DNA of 64,000 bases from Polydactylus sextarius. Its lineage: Eukaryota; Chordata; Actinopteri; Polynemidae. Below the pieces are notes generated by a model that saw only the letters and a program-made list of their open reading frames with translations, was not told where the DNA came from and searched no databases. The stretch spans positions 14,756,501-14,820,500 of the forward strand of contig CM028927.1 of NCBI GenBank assembly GCA_016801845.1, written 5' to 3'. Positions 1 through 14,272 of the stretch are shown piece after piece. Both the position numbers and the translations under genes were made by a program. The stretch's first letter is position 1; each line of letters begins with the position of its first letter.

Positions 1-539
1 TTTATACAACAGCCTCCACTTACACTGTGTTTTAAACAACAAAGTAAAGTAAAGATAAAGGACAAATATTATCATTAATTATCTGTTTACGCAGCAGCTT
101 CCACTTCCAGTGTGTTATCAACCATCTATTAAATATTAATAAAACAGGATGTTACAGTAAAATGTTTTTGAAAATGACTGAAAAGATACATTTTTTGATT
201 CTTACACATTAAGGTCACTCTCCTTTTCTGACTAGTTACTGATTAATTCAGCCGTGTTTGAAAAGAATATTGTGATTTCACACGTTGCAGATGAGGTCAC
301 GCATGTGTATCTATGTCTTCAGGACTTCTTGTCCCGTTGATTCAAGCTTTAATGGGAAAATATGCAGCTTGACCCTCGTGACGTTTATTCCTGTCTGATG
401 TTTTTAAACTGTAGAAATGGAAGTTAAACCCTCGTTTAACGTGACACAGTCTCTCTGCAGCGATCACGTGTGAGCTGCCAAATCCTCCAGGTCACCTTGA
501 AGCCTGAAAGGATGCGGTTCTCATGGTAACGACACTCAC
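1..539 (-). other. map7d1 intron 10 (partial), left edge
   Basis: Downstream of exon 10 on the minus strand. No further map7d1 exon was recognised here. The RLLAEKRRQAREQ-type exon expected next must lie beyond position 1. The sequence is AT-rich without a clear repeat. Confidence 0.6.
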
Positions 540-790
540 TCTTTTTCTCCTCGGGGGCATCGGGCTGCTGGGGTTCGTGGCCCGTTTCCACAGCGACCGC
601 AGTGACCGTCTGGGGCTGAACCCTGGCGGGCGTCTGAGCCCGTTTGGGTCGCGTTTTGGTGCCAGAAGGTGGAGGCGTCTTCTTGCCCACGGGGGTTTTG
701 GAGGTTGATGCTGTCGCTGGCACCAATGGGGATAAGGGTCGGCTTTTAGGGGCCGCGGGCGACGGAGGTCTGTTTTTGGACTTGGGGGTG
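540..790 (-). CDS. map7d1: map7d1 coding exon 10
   Basis: A 251-nt exon encoding a Pro/Ser/Lys-rich linker: TPKSKNRPPSPAAPKSRPLS, later GKKTPPPSGTKTRPKRAQT, ending DAPEEKK. The acceptor is tttgctcctcag and the donor is GTGAGT. It ends with one base of a split codon whose partner exon lies outside the window. Confidence 0.88.
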
Positions 791-2859
791 CTGAGGAGCA
801 AAGAGGAGGTGAAATATGAGTCAAAGAGAAGAGAGAGAGAGTAGAGATGAGGTTTCACAGCAGTGCAGGAAACGGTAATGACATTCACAGAGATGTGTAT
901 AAAACCATAACTAGGTCATGTGGAAGATATGAGCGACTGGATTTGAAGTCGCTGTGACTCTTTGGATGATGGAGCAGTGTAACGTGAGAGGAGCGGAGGC
1001 AAAGAGCCATATTTTTTCAGGAAAACCCCCATTCGGTCGACAAGCTCCTCTCTCTCTCACAGACAGACCTGCTGTTGGCTGAGTGCTGACTGAACGGCGT
1101 CCAACTGAGTCTCTTTTAGTCGTTAGATTATAGCACCTTGGACCATCTGTCCGACATTAACCTGCTCCAAAGATAAAGCACGTGGACTCACCAGCTCCTT
1201 CTCTTTCTCCTGCACTAAAACCTTTAGATAATATTTAATTCGTTAAAACTACAAATTACAGATAATATTTGGTCTTGTACCTGGTCTCTGGCCTGGATCT
1301 CGTGGTCGTGGTTACAGGCGATGGCGTCTGTCTCTTCTTCTGCACTTTTTCTTTTGTGAGAGCGTTTTTCTCCTTTTCATTCTCCCTCTCTTTGTCTTTC
1401 TTTTCTTTCTTCTTCAAGGTGGATACCTCGAAAGAAAAAACAGCACAGAATTAACCTTGGAAAGATGCAAAAAAAAAAAACGCATGAAATTCAATCGTTA
1501 AAAGGTGAAATATCTGAATTTAAGCTGCGTAAAACCAAAACAATGAGCTAAAAGGTGATAATGTGTCATTTTGGATCTAATCTAAATATTTTAGTGCGAA
1601 CATAAGCAGATTTACCACCTAGTGGTCACATCACTTATGACAGGCACAAAAAGGAGACGTTTAATCCAAACTAGGAACTAAAACAGTGGGTTTGTGCTGT
1701 CGTATCGTTGCCTACCGGCGTTGAGTATCGCTGGCGTTGGCGTTGAGTAATGTCCGGCGTGCTGGCGGACGACACCCTCCAACGCTCAGCGGCGTTCTGG
1801 TGTGGGTGGTGATGGGAGCAGGCGTTCAGCGGACTAGCCGAGGCTGAACGGGAGCAGTGGTGAGAGTCTGAGTAACATATTAAAACAAACAAAAAAAAAA
1901 AAACACACACTCAAACACACCATGCGGGGTGATGACGACACAATCAATTAAATCCAACTGACAGATGACAAATAACGGCTGCAGGAGGTGGCGTCTTGTT
2001 TTATCGTTTTTTGATTAACTATTATTGATTTCACTCAGTTTAATCATCTTTTTTATTGTTATCTATTACCACCTAATACAGCTGTTTTAATACTCAAAAA
2101 TACTACAAAAATACTCAAAAAATATTTCAAAATAAAAGCCAAAATGTTTGCTGAATTCAGTTCTTCAATTGTGAAATTTTGACGCTTTTTGTGTTGTATA
2201 AATAGATATATAGAAATACAAAATAAGGAAGAAGGGAAAGAGTAATAATAAGATCTTAAATATGACATTTTTTTTTGCTTTACAAAAAACATTTAATTAT
2301 CTTAAGGTTGTTGACAGTTTTCAGGACAAAACAACACATTTACATAGATATATGTATCTTGTTTTGGGGAAAAAAAACCTCTCCATGTTGTCTGTTTGTG
2401 TTGTGGTGAACTTTTTGGCAAACTCAGACATAGATTATGATGTGGGAAAGTTTCCAAACTAATACTAAATAGACTTTGTGGTGAACTGTCGTTTCCAAAT
2501 AGTCACATATCAACTTTCAACAACATCACTGCAGCGGTTTATATAAAAACACACAGAGGGTTGATGTTAAGATTAAACCAGACAAAGACGATGAAGGCCA
2601 CAGTGATGAGACAGATTCGGTTCATGGTTTCAAACTCACGCGAGTCGCTGTTGTTGAGGAGGGTGGCGGCGCTGCGGCTGCGAGCCAAGAACGACAGCGT
2701 AGGCGTCATGAGTCGCTCCACGATCCGACTCTCCCACGGACTCAGACGCAGACTGCGGGCTGACACAAGAGGGCGCCGTCAGTGTCGGGTTACAGATAAC
2801 GTTTGCGAAGCTACACACACACATACATGCACACAAACAGTTGATACACATGTCAGCTG

Positions 2860-2899
<40 letters not shown>

Positions 2900-2943
2900 G
2901 GAGATGAACAAACCCCTGTTGAAGATACTGCAGCACAACCTCT

Positions 2944-2998
<55 letters not shown>

Positions 2999-5900
2999 TG
3001 CTCTGACTTCAGTCTGCCTCCTCTGATGCAGAGTGGAGTGTAAATAAAACATTCAGGTGCTGGGAACATCATAAACACTAAACTCAAATAACCTGAAAAC
3101 TCTCCTGTAACAGCTTGTCAGTTTTTTAGACTTGATGTTTCCATCAACACCTGAATACAAAACTCTACAGAAACATCTGTTAAAAGTCTCAGCTGCTCAG
3201 AAAAAAAACTTCAACTAAATAATTTCAGTGGTTGATTTGAACCATCAGGAAGTGGAGCCAATAAAGTTTTATTTGTGATATTCATAAGTTAGGATGATTA
3301 TAGGTGAGATAACTAACTCGTACATGATGACAACGACTTTATTGTTGGCTTGAATGTCTTACTGATGTGTTATTTGTAGCTTAATGAGTAAGAAAAGATA
3401 TATTATTATCGTCTCTATTCTTCCATGTTTGAAGCCTTTTTTCATAACCACTTGAACTTCAAGCATTCGTGTATTTGACTTCTTGTTAGAAACAAACAAA
3501 TGCTAGAGTTACGTTTGACATTATCAGCGTCCGACCATTAAAAGAAAAGTAGATTGTGATATTGTGATACGACAAGTTTATTATTCATTTATCTCAGGCT
3601 GTTGATTTAATCTGTTATGATGACAATCAAAACATGGCAGCGTAGCTAAAAAGTTTAATCTCAAAATTTCTATGTTATTTTCAACGAAACGTTCTCATGT
3701 GTGGCCAGACACTCAGATTAGGAGTTTGGAAATAAAATGATAATCTCAGACTACAGGAAGTTTCAAAGGTTGAACCTGGTTTTTATTGAACTATGTATGT
3801 TTTGCCTTTTTTTTAATTCATATTTAATGATCTTCTTTATTTCAGCTCCACCCACTGAAAGTTCACTCTTCCACTCCTGATTATTTCCTGCAGCTGTGAA
3901 ATGTTTGTCCGGTCTGTCGATCAGACGCAGTCAGACTGAAAAATACAGAGACGTTACACGAGATGAATGATTGATCTCAAGCCTTATGTGTTTCACACAA
4001 ATACCAGACATTAGGTCACAAAACAGTGAGAATCAAACCCAAGTTAATGTCATTACATTACTTACCAAAACAACAACAACGTCACAATAAAGCCACAGAG
4101 GCTGATTTACTGTATCTCACTCAAACACAAGGCAGCGAAAAGGCTCATCACTCTCTGGTGAGTTCAGCATCACACACACACACACACACACACTACCCCC
4201 TGACCTTAACACCATTGTGCTGGTATGTGGTGTGAGTATCTGAGCTGTTGTTGAGTGTCATGTGATGAAGACTTAGCACACACGACGTCCAACAACAGCA
4301 GGATAAACACTGCAATGACGCGATGAGAAAAACAACAACAACAACACCACAAACACTGCGCTGATAAATCATTGTCTCATGATCAAAGCTGAAAACATGT
4401 TAGAGTGTATGAGTTTTTTCTTTTTTTTTTTTAAGGCACAAGGACGAATCAGTGATCCACAGTGAGAGCTCGCACGTTGAGACTCGTCACAAACACAGAG
4501 GAGACAAAACTCACAAACTTCCTCAGAAACAAACACTGCAGTGCAGCTTTTTAACAGCTGATGTTTAACCTGCAGGCAGCGGCGGAGAGTACGTTTACTC
4601 CTGTTCTGCTGCTGCATACGTGTCACTACAGATTTTATGCATTTCAAAATAAAACACTCAGTTATATTTCCTTATTCTATTGTTTACAGCTGCACTAGAG
4701 ATGTCCTGACCAGCTACTGAGTCCAAATCTGAGATTTTGTCTGTCTGTCTGTCTGATCTGACACTTGAGATCAGGACTGAGATATTGCTACTTCATGCAC
4801 AAAACTTATAGTTTAGTTTATAAAAGTCTCAACATTATAAACTACTGTTTGGTTTTCCTTTTCTATAATAAAGTAAAATGCCTTGACAAAAGTGTTTCTA
4901 GAATTTGAATAGAAAAAATATATAACCCTATTTAATCTCTCACAAATTTTGGGATAACAATTTAGAATTTAAAACGACTGAAACTGCAATAATTTGTTAC
5001 TGTGATGTGCAGCAATATAACAGTGACAGTAGTTGTCCGACTCCATAAGAAGTCATGTAAATGTTACATTTTATTGTGTTTGACTTGAGCTGCAGGGCTT
5101 TTATTAGTGCATGCACATCTGAGCGTGTGGACTCCAAACACAAGTGCACAGAGACACAAAAAACACACAGATGGACACTGAAAGCACCATCTCATCACTA
5201 AATGAATCGTGACAGAAAGTCCAGTTTGTGTGGATTTCCTGTCCTTGTCAACTGACAACAACAACATGCCGTGCTGAGATGTTTTCAATATTTTTTTTTT
5301 ATACTGACTGACTGAAGTATTTCATCTTCTTTTCGATGTTTAGTTACAGTGAATGCATGACACCGACAAACACTGATGACAATAGTGCAATCACAACAGC
5401 GTTGTTGGAGGAAACGAGAAAACGTTGCGACTTTTCTTGTTTTGGTTTTTTTTACACGACGTCATCGACCGAGCAGGCGGTCACCTTCTCACAACATGTT
5501 TTATGACTAACTGATAACCAGACTACCTCCTTCCTGTTGCTAGGCAACAGTGGGTTTCTCTCCTCCTCCTCTTCTTCTTGTTTCTCCAATGCGGCAAGAG
5601 GAGGCTGAGCAGCTGCCTGGTTCAACTGGAGGTAGATTGATGCCTTGATGTGTAAACGTCACATACCCCCCCTCCTCCTCCACCACCCTACCTCCCCTCC
5701 ACTCTATTACTGATACACTGAGCAGAGCAGAGCATCTCCCAAGGCCACAAACACCAGCTCTGATATCATCTCTGGCTCTGCAGAAACATGATTCAACTCC
5801 AAATTGTCCTTGTCGAGAGACCGCAGCAGTATCGGAGGATCTTTGTTACCGAGTCTCTAACTGTGGCGACGGAGGAGCCGACTGCTGATTGCACTGCGGG

Positions 5901-6970
5901 TGGTTCGATCTATAATGACACGTGTTATGAGGCGTGACGATTCTGAGATGGAGACAGCGTTTGCTTATGTACATGTAACAACTCAGGATGAAATGAGTTT
6001 GATATAACAAGTTAATTAAAATATTTAAATCTATCACAGCAGTAGTGTATTGCTGCCAACATGTTGTATTTTTACAACATAAAAAATGTCAAGATTGACT
6101 CTGTTAAAACCTATAACATTACTGACATCTGCATGTGTGCTTTATCGTTTACTGCTAATTAGCAAATGCTAACGAGCCAACACATTATACATAATAAACA
6201 TCAGAACGTTAGCATGCTGGTGCTAGCACTGCTTTAGCATCTTTAATGTTGTTTGTTATAACAACACATTCATAAATATATATATATATTTTTTTCAATT
6301 TTGACGTGATGTGTTGTTATGACAAGAAAAGTTTCTTGTATGTGAAGAAAAATATGTAATAGCAGTGAAAAATATCTTGTTAGAAATAAAGCGAGATTTG
6401 TTAAAAACGAGAAACTTTTCATGTTTCAAAGAGAAACTGAGCAAACGTTGCATGTTAACAGCAATAAGCGTCATGTAAACATGTTACAGATTTACATACA
6501 ACCATATAAATATCATACTGAATTCATTTGCAGCAGTCACACTAAAATATCCATCACCAATAACCACCACCACCATCACCACCACACCAAACCACCAACA
6601 GTTAAGTGGGGGAGGGACCAAACCAAATCAAACCAAAAAAAAAAACAGGAAGGTGTTGAGACAAGATGTCAACTCATAAACCTTTAAAACACACATAGCA
6701 AAATATATTTATATATTTATATATATATAACCAGAAAAATATGACTCGGTGATGTTGAAGTGAAAGGGAGGCTGATCAAAAATGCAAAGGAGAATCAAAT
6801 CAAAATCAATGAAATAACCACCAATAAAATCAAATCAAATAAAAAAAAAAAAAACAAACCACGATGCATACGAGACCCAGAGAGCGTGATTAAAGACGTG
6901 TGGGGGAAGTAGGTGGTAAATGACCAGTCACCAAGCACAGGCAGGCAGGCAGGCCACCAGAGACGACAGT

Positions 6971-7009
<39 letters not shown>

Positions 7010-10000
7010 GAAAAGATTAGGGGAAGAGGAAGGGGGAGAAAGTGGAAAGGGATGAAAAGGAAGGGAAGGGAGGAGGAGGAGGGAGCCTGGTGGACATTGA
7101 CGTCGGGTCGTCCTTACTTCTGTTGGGGGAGTTCCACAGGGTGGCAGAGGACTTGGACAGCCTGTTGTTAATGACAGGGTCCACCTGTCTCGGCAAGTTG
7201 ACCGTGGAGGCCGAGCATCTGCCTGCACCGGAGAGAACGCAACAGACAACAACTGTTCACAAGGTGGGGGCCGGGAAAGAAGAGGGTGGGGAACCAGATC
7301 GACTTCTCCGGCTTCTCATTCAAAAGAAGTTCAGAGGGAGATTAATTTGATTTAAGAACAAGAAGGAAAGAAAAGAGAGGAGGGACTTTAAGGAAAGTAT
7401 GGGGAGGGAGCGGCTTAGCTAAGACATTAAAATTTAGGGGAGCTAATTTAAATATTAGTTTGTTTTGGTTTTTAAGAATAAAATCCTCTGCACACTCTCG
7501 CACACATTCAGGATCTTCCACACACTGAAGAAGAGAAACTTTGTGTTGACCTCAGCGTCACGGGTCCAAAAGAAGCAGCACCGTCACGTGTCAGACGGTC
7601 TGAAAAAGAATGTCTGATTATCTCACATCTCTCTGAGAAGCAAAGCTCACACCGCTGAACTAATGAAACATGGAGGAGACGGACGACCTCGTCGCTCGTC
7701 TCTCAGGAGAAAGTCGGTTCTCGAAACCAATTTACACAAACGTTCGCTGAAGAATTACAAAGGTTTAACATCATAAATGAGCGTGTAGGTCACCCACCGC
7801 CCCGTGAGTTATTTCCTCGCGTTGCATCAGTTGGACCAGTGAGTCACAGTCTGTGCCGCGCTGCTCAGCACCGAGACGTGAGTTACAGTGAGGAAGTGAC
7901 ATATTCCTGTAATTGTATTTGCTTTCTTTTCAGTGTCTCCGCAGACATACGCTTTAACACTTCGCATGAAACTCACTTTCTCTGCGAGAGGTCTGGTTGA
8001 GTCCGCCCGCCCACGACCATCGCTGCTGACGGATCTCGGCCCACGTCTTCTTCGTCGACCTCTTGATAGCTGCCTCATATCGCTCCTGGAAGGAAATACA
8101 GTTTCATTATTAGACAATAGAGATTGTTGTTCGAGTTTATTGTTGTTCTTAAATGTGGGATTTGCTCTTCTTCTTTTTGTTTTTAATTGACAAATGGATA
8201 AAACGAAAGGAGCAAACAAAGGATTTAAAATAAATTATTGTGAGCTTGAGTAAATACGATCAGACTACAACACTTATTGGAGTAGTGAAGGAGTTTTACT
8301 TAAAACTACTTACTTTTAAAACGCATTTTGACGCTGTCGCATTGATCCGTTAATTAACTAGTTCACCTTCTTGCTTTTCACGTTTGCAGATACAATTGAA
8401 TGAATGAAGCTTATTTTAAATGTGTAAAAACGAGACAAGAGAAATAAAGAAATAATATACAAGTAACCCAGTTTGAACATTTCATATCACATGTTTGAAA
8501 AGCAGCAGGAAGAAATGTTCACGTTGGTTTATCATGATTCAACCAACACAAACAATACACAACCAATGTGAACGGTCCTCTGTAAAACCATATATCATAC
8601 CTATATAAATATATAATTAACATACTTTATTAATCAACTGATTAACTTCTGAACTTAATGTGTCTCTGCTCTCAAATCATAAGTACTTTCCTTTACTATT
8701 AATGTTTAACTTTAAGGTGAATGAAATAATGAGGAAAAGCTGCTGAGTTTAGCTTTTACTATACTTAACACCTATACTGACTTGTAACTGCTTTTAGCTG
8801 CTGTTTACAATGAACAGAGCAGAAGTGTTACAATCTGTTATATAATGAGGTTCAGAGTGTTAATAGATTTAGTTTGGTATCATCTTGAACTGATTAATCT
8901 TAAAGATTGTTTAAATGATCTGATTTCAACAAGAAGCGACAGGAAGACGTTTCCTTTTATGAGATGTCAAGTCCTAAATGTTGGTAGCTGCAGCTCCGAT
9001 CAGTCATTTTTTACTTCACTTGCAGCTAAAGAGATTTTTTTTTTGCTCCCGACCTTGTGGAAATTTGGCTCCATGTGGTGAATATTTGGCATCGCAGCTG
9101 ATATTTTCAGGATGGGACCTAATCCCAGTTACACAGGCAGGATTTTTTCCAGTGGTCAAAATTACACTGAGCAGTAGGTTTGGTTTGTTTTGACACTGGC
9201 ATTAAGTTGATGTTTCCATCCAGACTTTAATAAAAAAAAAAAAAAAAATGCTGCTACTGTTTCTGAATATTTACACAAGATTTCACCAGTTTTAGTGTCA
9301 AAAGATCAAAGAATAATTTGTTCATTGAAGGTTTTTATGCTCCAGTGTTTCATGTTTCTATCTCACCTTGTTCTTTTCTAGTTTCTGTCTCTGTTTCTCC
9401 TCCAGCAGAGCTCGACGCTTCTCCGCCTTCAGTCGCTGCTCCTCCAGTTTCCTCCTGCGATCCTCCAGCTGACTCTCCCTCAGACGTCGCGCCTTCTCCT
9501 CCTTCTCCAGCCACTGGGCTTTCTTCGCCGCTGAGATGAGCCGCAGAAAGAAAAGTCTTAACCCTTTATAGCGAATTGTATCATATTTATTACATGAGTT
9601 TCTGAGACCTCTATCTTATCAATATCGTCACCAGGTAAAAAAAAAAAAAGAAAAAATTATATATTATAAATAAATAATAATATAAATAAAGTAAATAATA
9701 AAACCATACATAAAAAATATGACAAATAAAATTATCATATAAATAAAATAAAAATACACTAATAAATAATGTAAATTAAAAACTATAAAATAATTTCAAA
9801 AAACAAATATAAAAATAAATGAAATAAATAAAAAACAAAATCATCATCCTAAACATCTCAGATGATTTTCTGGCTATTATTTGATGCATCAGGCTTTAAT
9901 TCATCAGCTAATTATTCCAAAATGTATAAATCAAACTTTTGTGAGGCCTCGATCACCAGAACAGAGCAGGAGAAACAGATGGGAAGCTGCGCGGTTGTTA

Positions 10001-13000
10001 CACTTAAATCTCAACAACAGTAAATAAGCAGAAGTTTCCTGCTGTGTCAAGCAGCAAAAACCCTCTGGCAGACGCCAGTTTTCTGCTGTGACTAATTTCT
10101 CACAGGAGCAATTAAACAGCAATCGATCGTCTTCCATTAAAACTGCTTCAATGTTAATGTTGGCCGGCAGCTGCGTTGCTATTCGCCTTTTAACACACAT
10201 TTACATTCCGCTTCCACAACATATTTTTAGCAGAGTAGAGACAATGAGCGGCTCAGTATGGAGGATGAGGAGGAGGATGTGGGTGGGTTACATGCTGAAA
10301 TGTCCTAATATTATCTCATCCACACAGTCTAGTGGATTGAGCAGCTCTGTGAGGATGAAGCAGTGAGTTTTTTAGCTTTTCTGCAGCTCATCTCCACTAA
10401 TGAGCTTCGAGTGCTGAGCATCATCAACAGAGAGGACGCCGTCTTCACTTCTCCATGAATCCAGTTTTTGGAAAAAATCCAATTACGCTTCTGCAGAGAT
10501 TTATGTCACTGCTGTTTCACAACAACAAGCTTGTTTTTTTTTTTTTTTGCATTTTATTCACAGTCAGCGGGGCGTAATTACACACAGAAGCAAACTGAAT
10601 TCACTAAATCTTGGGTATTATGGTTAAGAAAAAGAATAAAAAGGCTGCAGACTTCCTCTTTTCAAACTGCAGCATGACCACATTATTGATGTTAATGAAA
10701 GTAGTAATTAAATCTAATCTGTCTGAAAAGCCTCGTCTCAGTTCACGGTAATGACCACTCATTTTTCACGCCAAGTGCCTCCAGCTCCGAGCGGGAGGGA
10801 GTCTCTACTCTGATTGGCTGCTCAAACGCTCCTCAGTCGGGAGAAAACCTTGTGTTTGAAACTTACATATAATCTTTCGTGACTTTTAAGCTAGCACAAT
10901 ATTTTCATAAGAGAGAAGTTGTATTCTGCAGCCACAAAGTAAAGCCATGATTATAGGTGTGGGAGTAGGGAATGCAGGAAACATAAAGTCAAAATAAAAC
11001 GAAACTTTTAAATGGAAAGTGAAACAGAGTCGAACGAACGATAGATTCATGGAGGATGAAGAAAGGGCATGACCGCTTGGGCCGGAGCAGAGGGAAATGA
11101 AAGGAAATGGGATTTAGATCACAAGTTTGATTATTCCCAAATGGCATGGACTGCTGCCGACGCTGAGGGTTTGTTTTTCTTAGTGAAGCTTCTTACCTTG
11201 CAGCTGAGTTTGCTGTTCTGAGAGCCATGCAAGGAGAAACAACAACAACAACAACAACAAGAGACGTCAATATCAGTCAGAAGAGGAGTGACAAGACAAG
11301 AGGGAAGCTGGTACCAGGTTAGAAACAGACTTAGAAGAGAAGTTAGTGACAATAAATAAACGTTTCGGGCATAAACATCAAGTTTTCGGAGGATTTTAAA
11401 GTTCTCACCGATATATCTGGCCCTCTCCTCTCTCCGCTCCTTGGCGAGTTTCTGTCGTTGCTCCGAGCTCATCGAATCTTCAGGGAAAACGGAAAACACA
11501 GAGATTTCAGTTATAACCAAAGGAGCTGACAAAGAAAACACTGGAGGGATTAAACATCCCATCTCTCAGGACGAGTTTAGAGAGAAGGGAGGATAGAGAG
11601 GGAGTTACAGCAGTAAAATCCTTCAACATAATATTATAAACCACCTTTTCATAATTTCATCAGATTTCTCTCAGTCTTGCTCAGTTTTGTATAAAGTACC
11701 TGACAGTCACAATAGAGTAGAAGTAGATACTCAAAGAACTCAAAGAATGACTTTGGTAGAAGTTCACATCAGTGACTAGAATGATACTAAAGTAAAAGTC
11801 TTAAAGTATTTATTATTTACTGTACTTAAGAATGACAAGTAATCTATAATTAAATGTTCTTAAGTAATGAAAGTAAAAGTACAAGTACATGTTAATAAAA
11901 ACAGAAGAACATTATAAAGTTTATCCAGCACTTTAAAACATGGAGCTACAACAATCTTGAGACAATGTCTTGAGCCTGAACTAAAGTACTAAAGTCGATA
12001 TTGATATTTTTTTTTACATCAACCCTCAAACATTTTGATAGTCTAAACCAGCGTTTGCCATGGCATGTATTTTACATTAAAAAATCCCGCGGCACACTGC
12101 CAAACAAAAATGTCACAAAAAGTCGGGCTAGATATGATAAAATTCATTGTTTGTAATTAAATAAAATTGAACAATTTTCCACAGCACACCTGATCTCTCA
12201 CGACACACTAATGTGCTACGACACAGTGGTTGGGACTCACTGGTCTAAACAGTCACAGGTAGAGTGAACTGGAGCGGTAGAGAAAACAACACAATGCATT
12301 TCATTGAAAATGAATCACAGTAAAAGTATGTGAGGAAATCTAGTGAAGTAAAAGTGAGAGAAAAGCACAGATACTCCCAAAATATACTGAATTACAGTAG
12401 TGATGTATCATTACTTTACTCTACCACACTGGTCTTACAGGACAATCGCTCAATTCAATGAAATTGGAGGAAAAACCTGGAAACCTTAAGCTACAATTAT
12501 CTGATGCAATTGAGTGAAATTGCTAAATTATTTTGTCGTTTGTATGAATTGTGGTATAAAACCGACACATGGAAGTTAAAAGTTTTTATCCAGACCTGCA
12601 GGATTCATTCACAGACTCGGTTTCAAGGTTTTAACTGTGCGGTACCGTGATAATCCCAACGAATCCCGGTGGCGGTGATGATGCGAGACGAGGATTCGGC
12701 CTTAAAACTGACCGTAAAAAGCCACAACTGAAAACCACAACCCCTGCCTCCCCTGGGGTGGTGCTCGTATCCCTTCTACTCCTTTGTGTGGTTCTACTTC
12801 GTGCTATGTAAAATATATGTGTCGCTTATTCTCTGTGAATCACAGCGGCGCCCTGCAGACACTACAAGGTGCTGAGGAAACTAAAATATCACCAGCCTGA
12901 AGGTCCAGTACGGCTCAGATGTCACTTAACGCATCGGTTCACTCCCCCAACATCATCTCCCTCCATGCTGCTACACAAATGATGATTTGGCTTCTGGCCA

Positions 13001-14241
13001 AAACCATTGGCCTGATGGGAACAACTCAATATACATTAAAATTTCTATTAGGGACAAAAAATATGTGAAAATTATTCATGAATCCTTTAAAATGTACATG
13101 TGTAATGTGTAGATTTGTCTGTGAAGGTCAGAAAAAAAAATGAAGGACAAAAACACTTCACTTTCAGTAATAAGGTCATTTTTTCTGCTCGTGCTTTGTC
13201 CTTTTATACTTTTAACCCCATTTGTTTTTGTGGAAATATGGGAGGAACTGCAGCGTTTCATAGGAACTATAACTGGATTCGCTTGAACAGGAGGAGGCGA
13301 GGATTTGATCATAAATTCAGCCACAACGAGAAAACGCTGATTGCACATTTTACATTTCAGCACAGAATGAAACATCTGTGAGGTAGAAGTTGGTCCATTT
13401 ATTGCCCGTTTTCACCTGTGGCCATTATAACAACCGGATTATGAACTTGTAACATGAATTCATTCATCTGTTGTGGCAACAGGAATATGAGCACTAAGTC
13501 AATGTCCACTTAGAAACGTTATTTACAGTTTGGTGTGGAAGAAGAGCGGCCTGACCTCATGACTTTAACCCCCTCCTCCCCCAAAAAATAAAACAGGACG
13601 CTTAAGAAACTACAAAACTACAAACTGCAGTTTATTTAGGGTCTTGTCCATGAATCAGATGAATTGGGAGATTATTATCCTGTGGATATTACTTAAATCA
13701 AAGTTATACCCAGACTGTAAAGATTGTGGCTGTAGTCTGGCAGACGTTTGGCATTTTTGGATTCATTCTGTTGAAGACGAAGCAGCGTGAAGGCCTTTGG
13801 TTTGACTATGCCATAGTTAAAGTTTACCACACTACTTAAAAATGTTAATGTAAGCAGGGTAAAGGCTTTTAGCTAGACTGTGGAAATTTAGGACTCTTTA
13901 GGGCAGTTATGGCTCTGGTTTGGAGTTTCATAATTGGTTTTGGGTGCATTTTGGTCTCTTTTGTTTCTTTCTTTTTGAACCTCTAATTTGGGCCATATAG
14001 TGCCCACACATCCTTCTAAAACTCTGCCAAAATTGTGCCAAATTTGGCCTATAATGACTTTGCTATCTTGGTAAACTGTAAAGGGTAAAAAAAAAACTAT
14101 TTTGGTCTGAACTGGAAGACTAACGAGGCTCAAACTGCAAGAAAATCTGCAGCCAGGATCCAAAATCTTGTTCAAAGTCTCCTCAGACGAGCTAAAGCAC
14201 CATGTAAATGCCTGTGGTTTTGGATTGAGATGTTCAACAAT

Positions 14242-14272
<31 letters not shown>

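Larger units (their letters stand above)
2760..7117 (-). other. map7d1 intron 6
   Basis: A 4.4-kb intron. It contains CA and CT/CA microsatellites near 2.9 kb, a CA run near 4.18 kb, AT-rich sequence near 6.7-6.85 kb and an AAT run near 7.0 kb. No coding exon was recognised, and the flanking exons join in phase without one. Confidence 0.75.

Noticed and set aside
2561..3052. Overlapping ORFs of 138 and 160 codons on both strands
   Set aside because: They are driven by CA and CT microsatellites and by the shadow of map7d1 exon 7.
6890..7350. ORFs of 83-120 codons around map7d1 exon 6
   Set aside because: Frames are shadows of exon 6 and of the AAT/AAC repeat. The true reading is the exon at 7118-7222.
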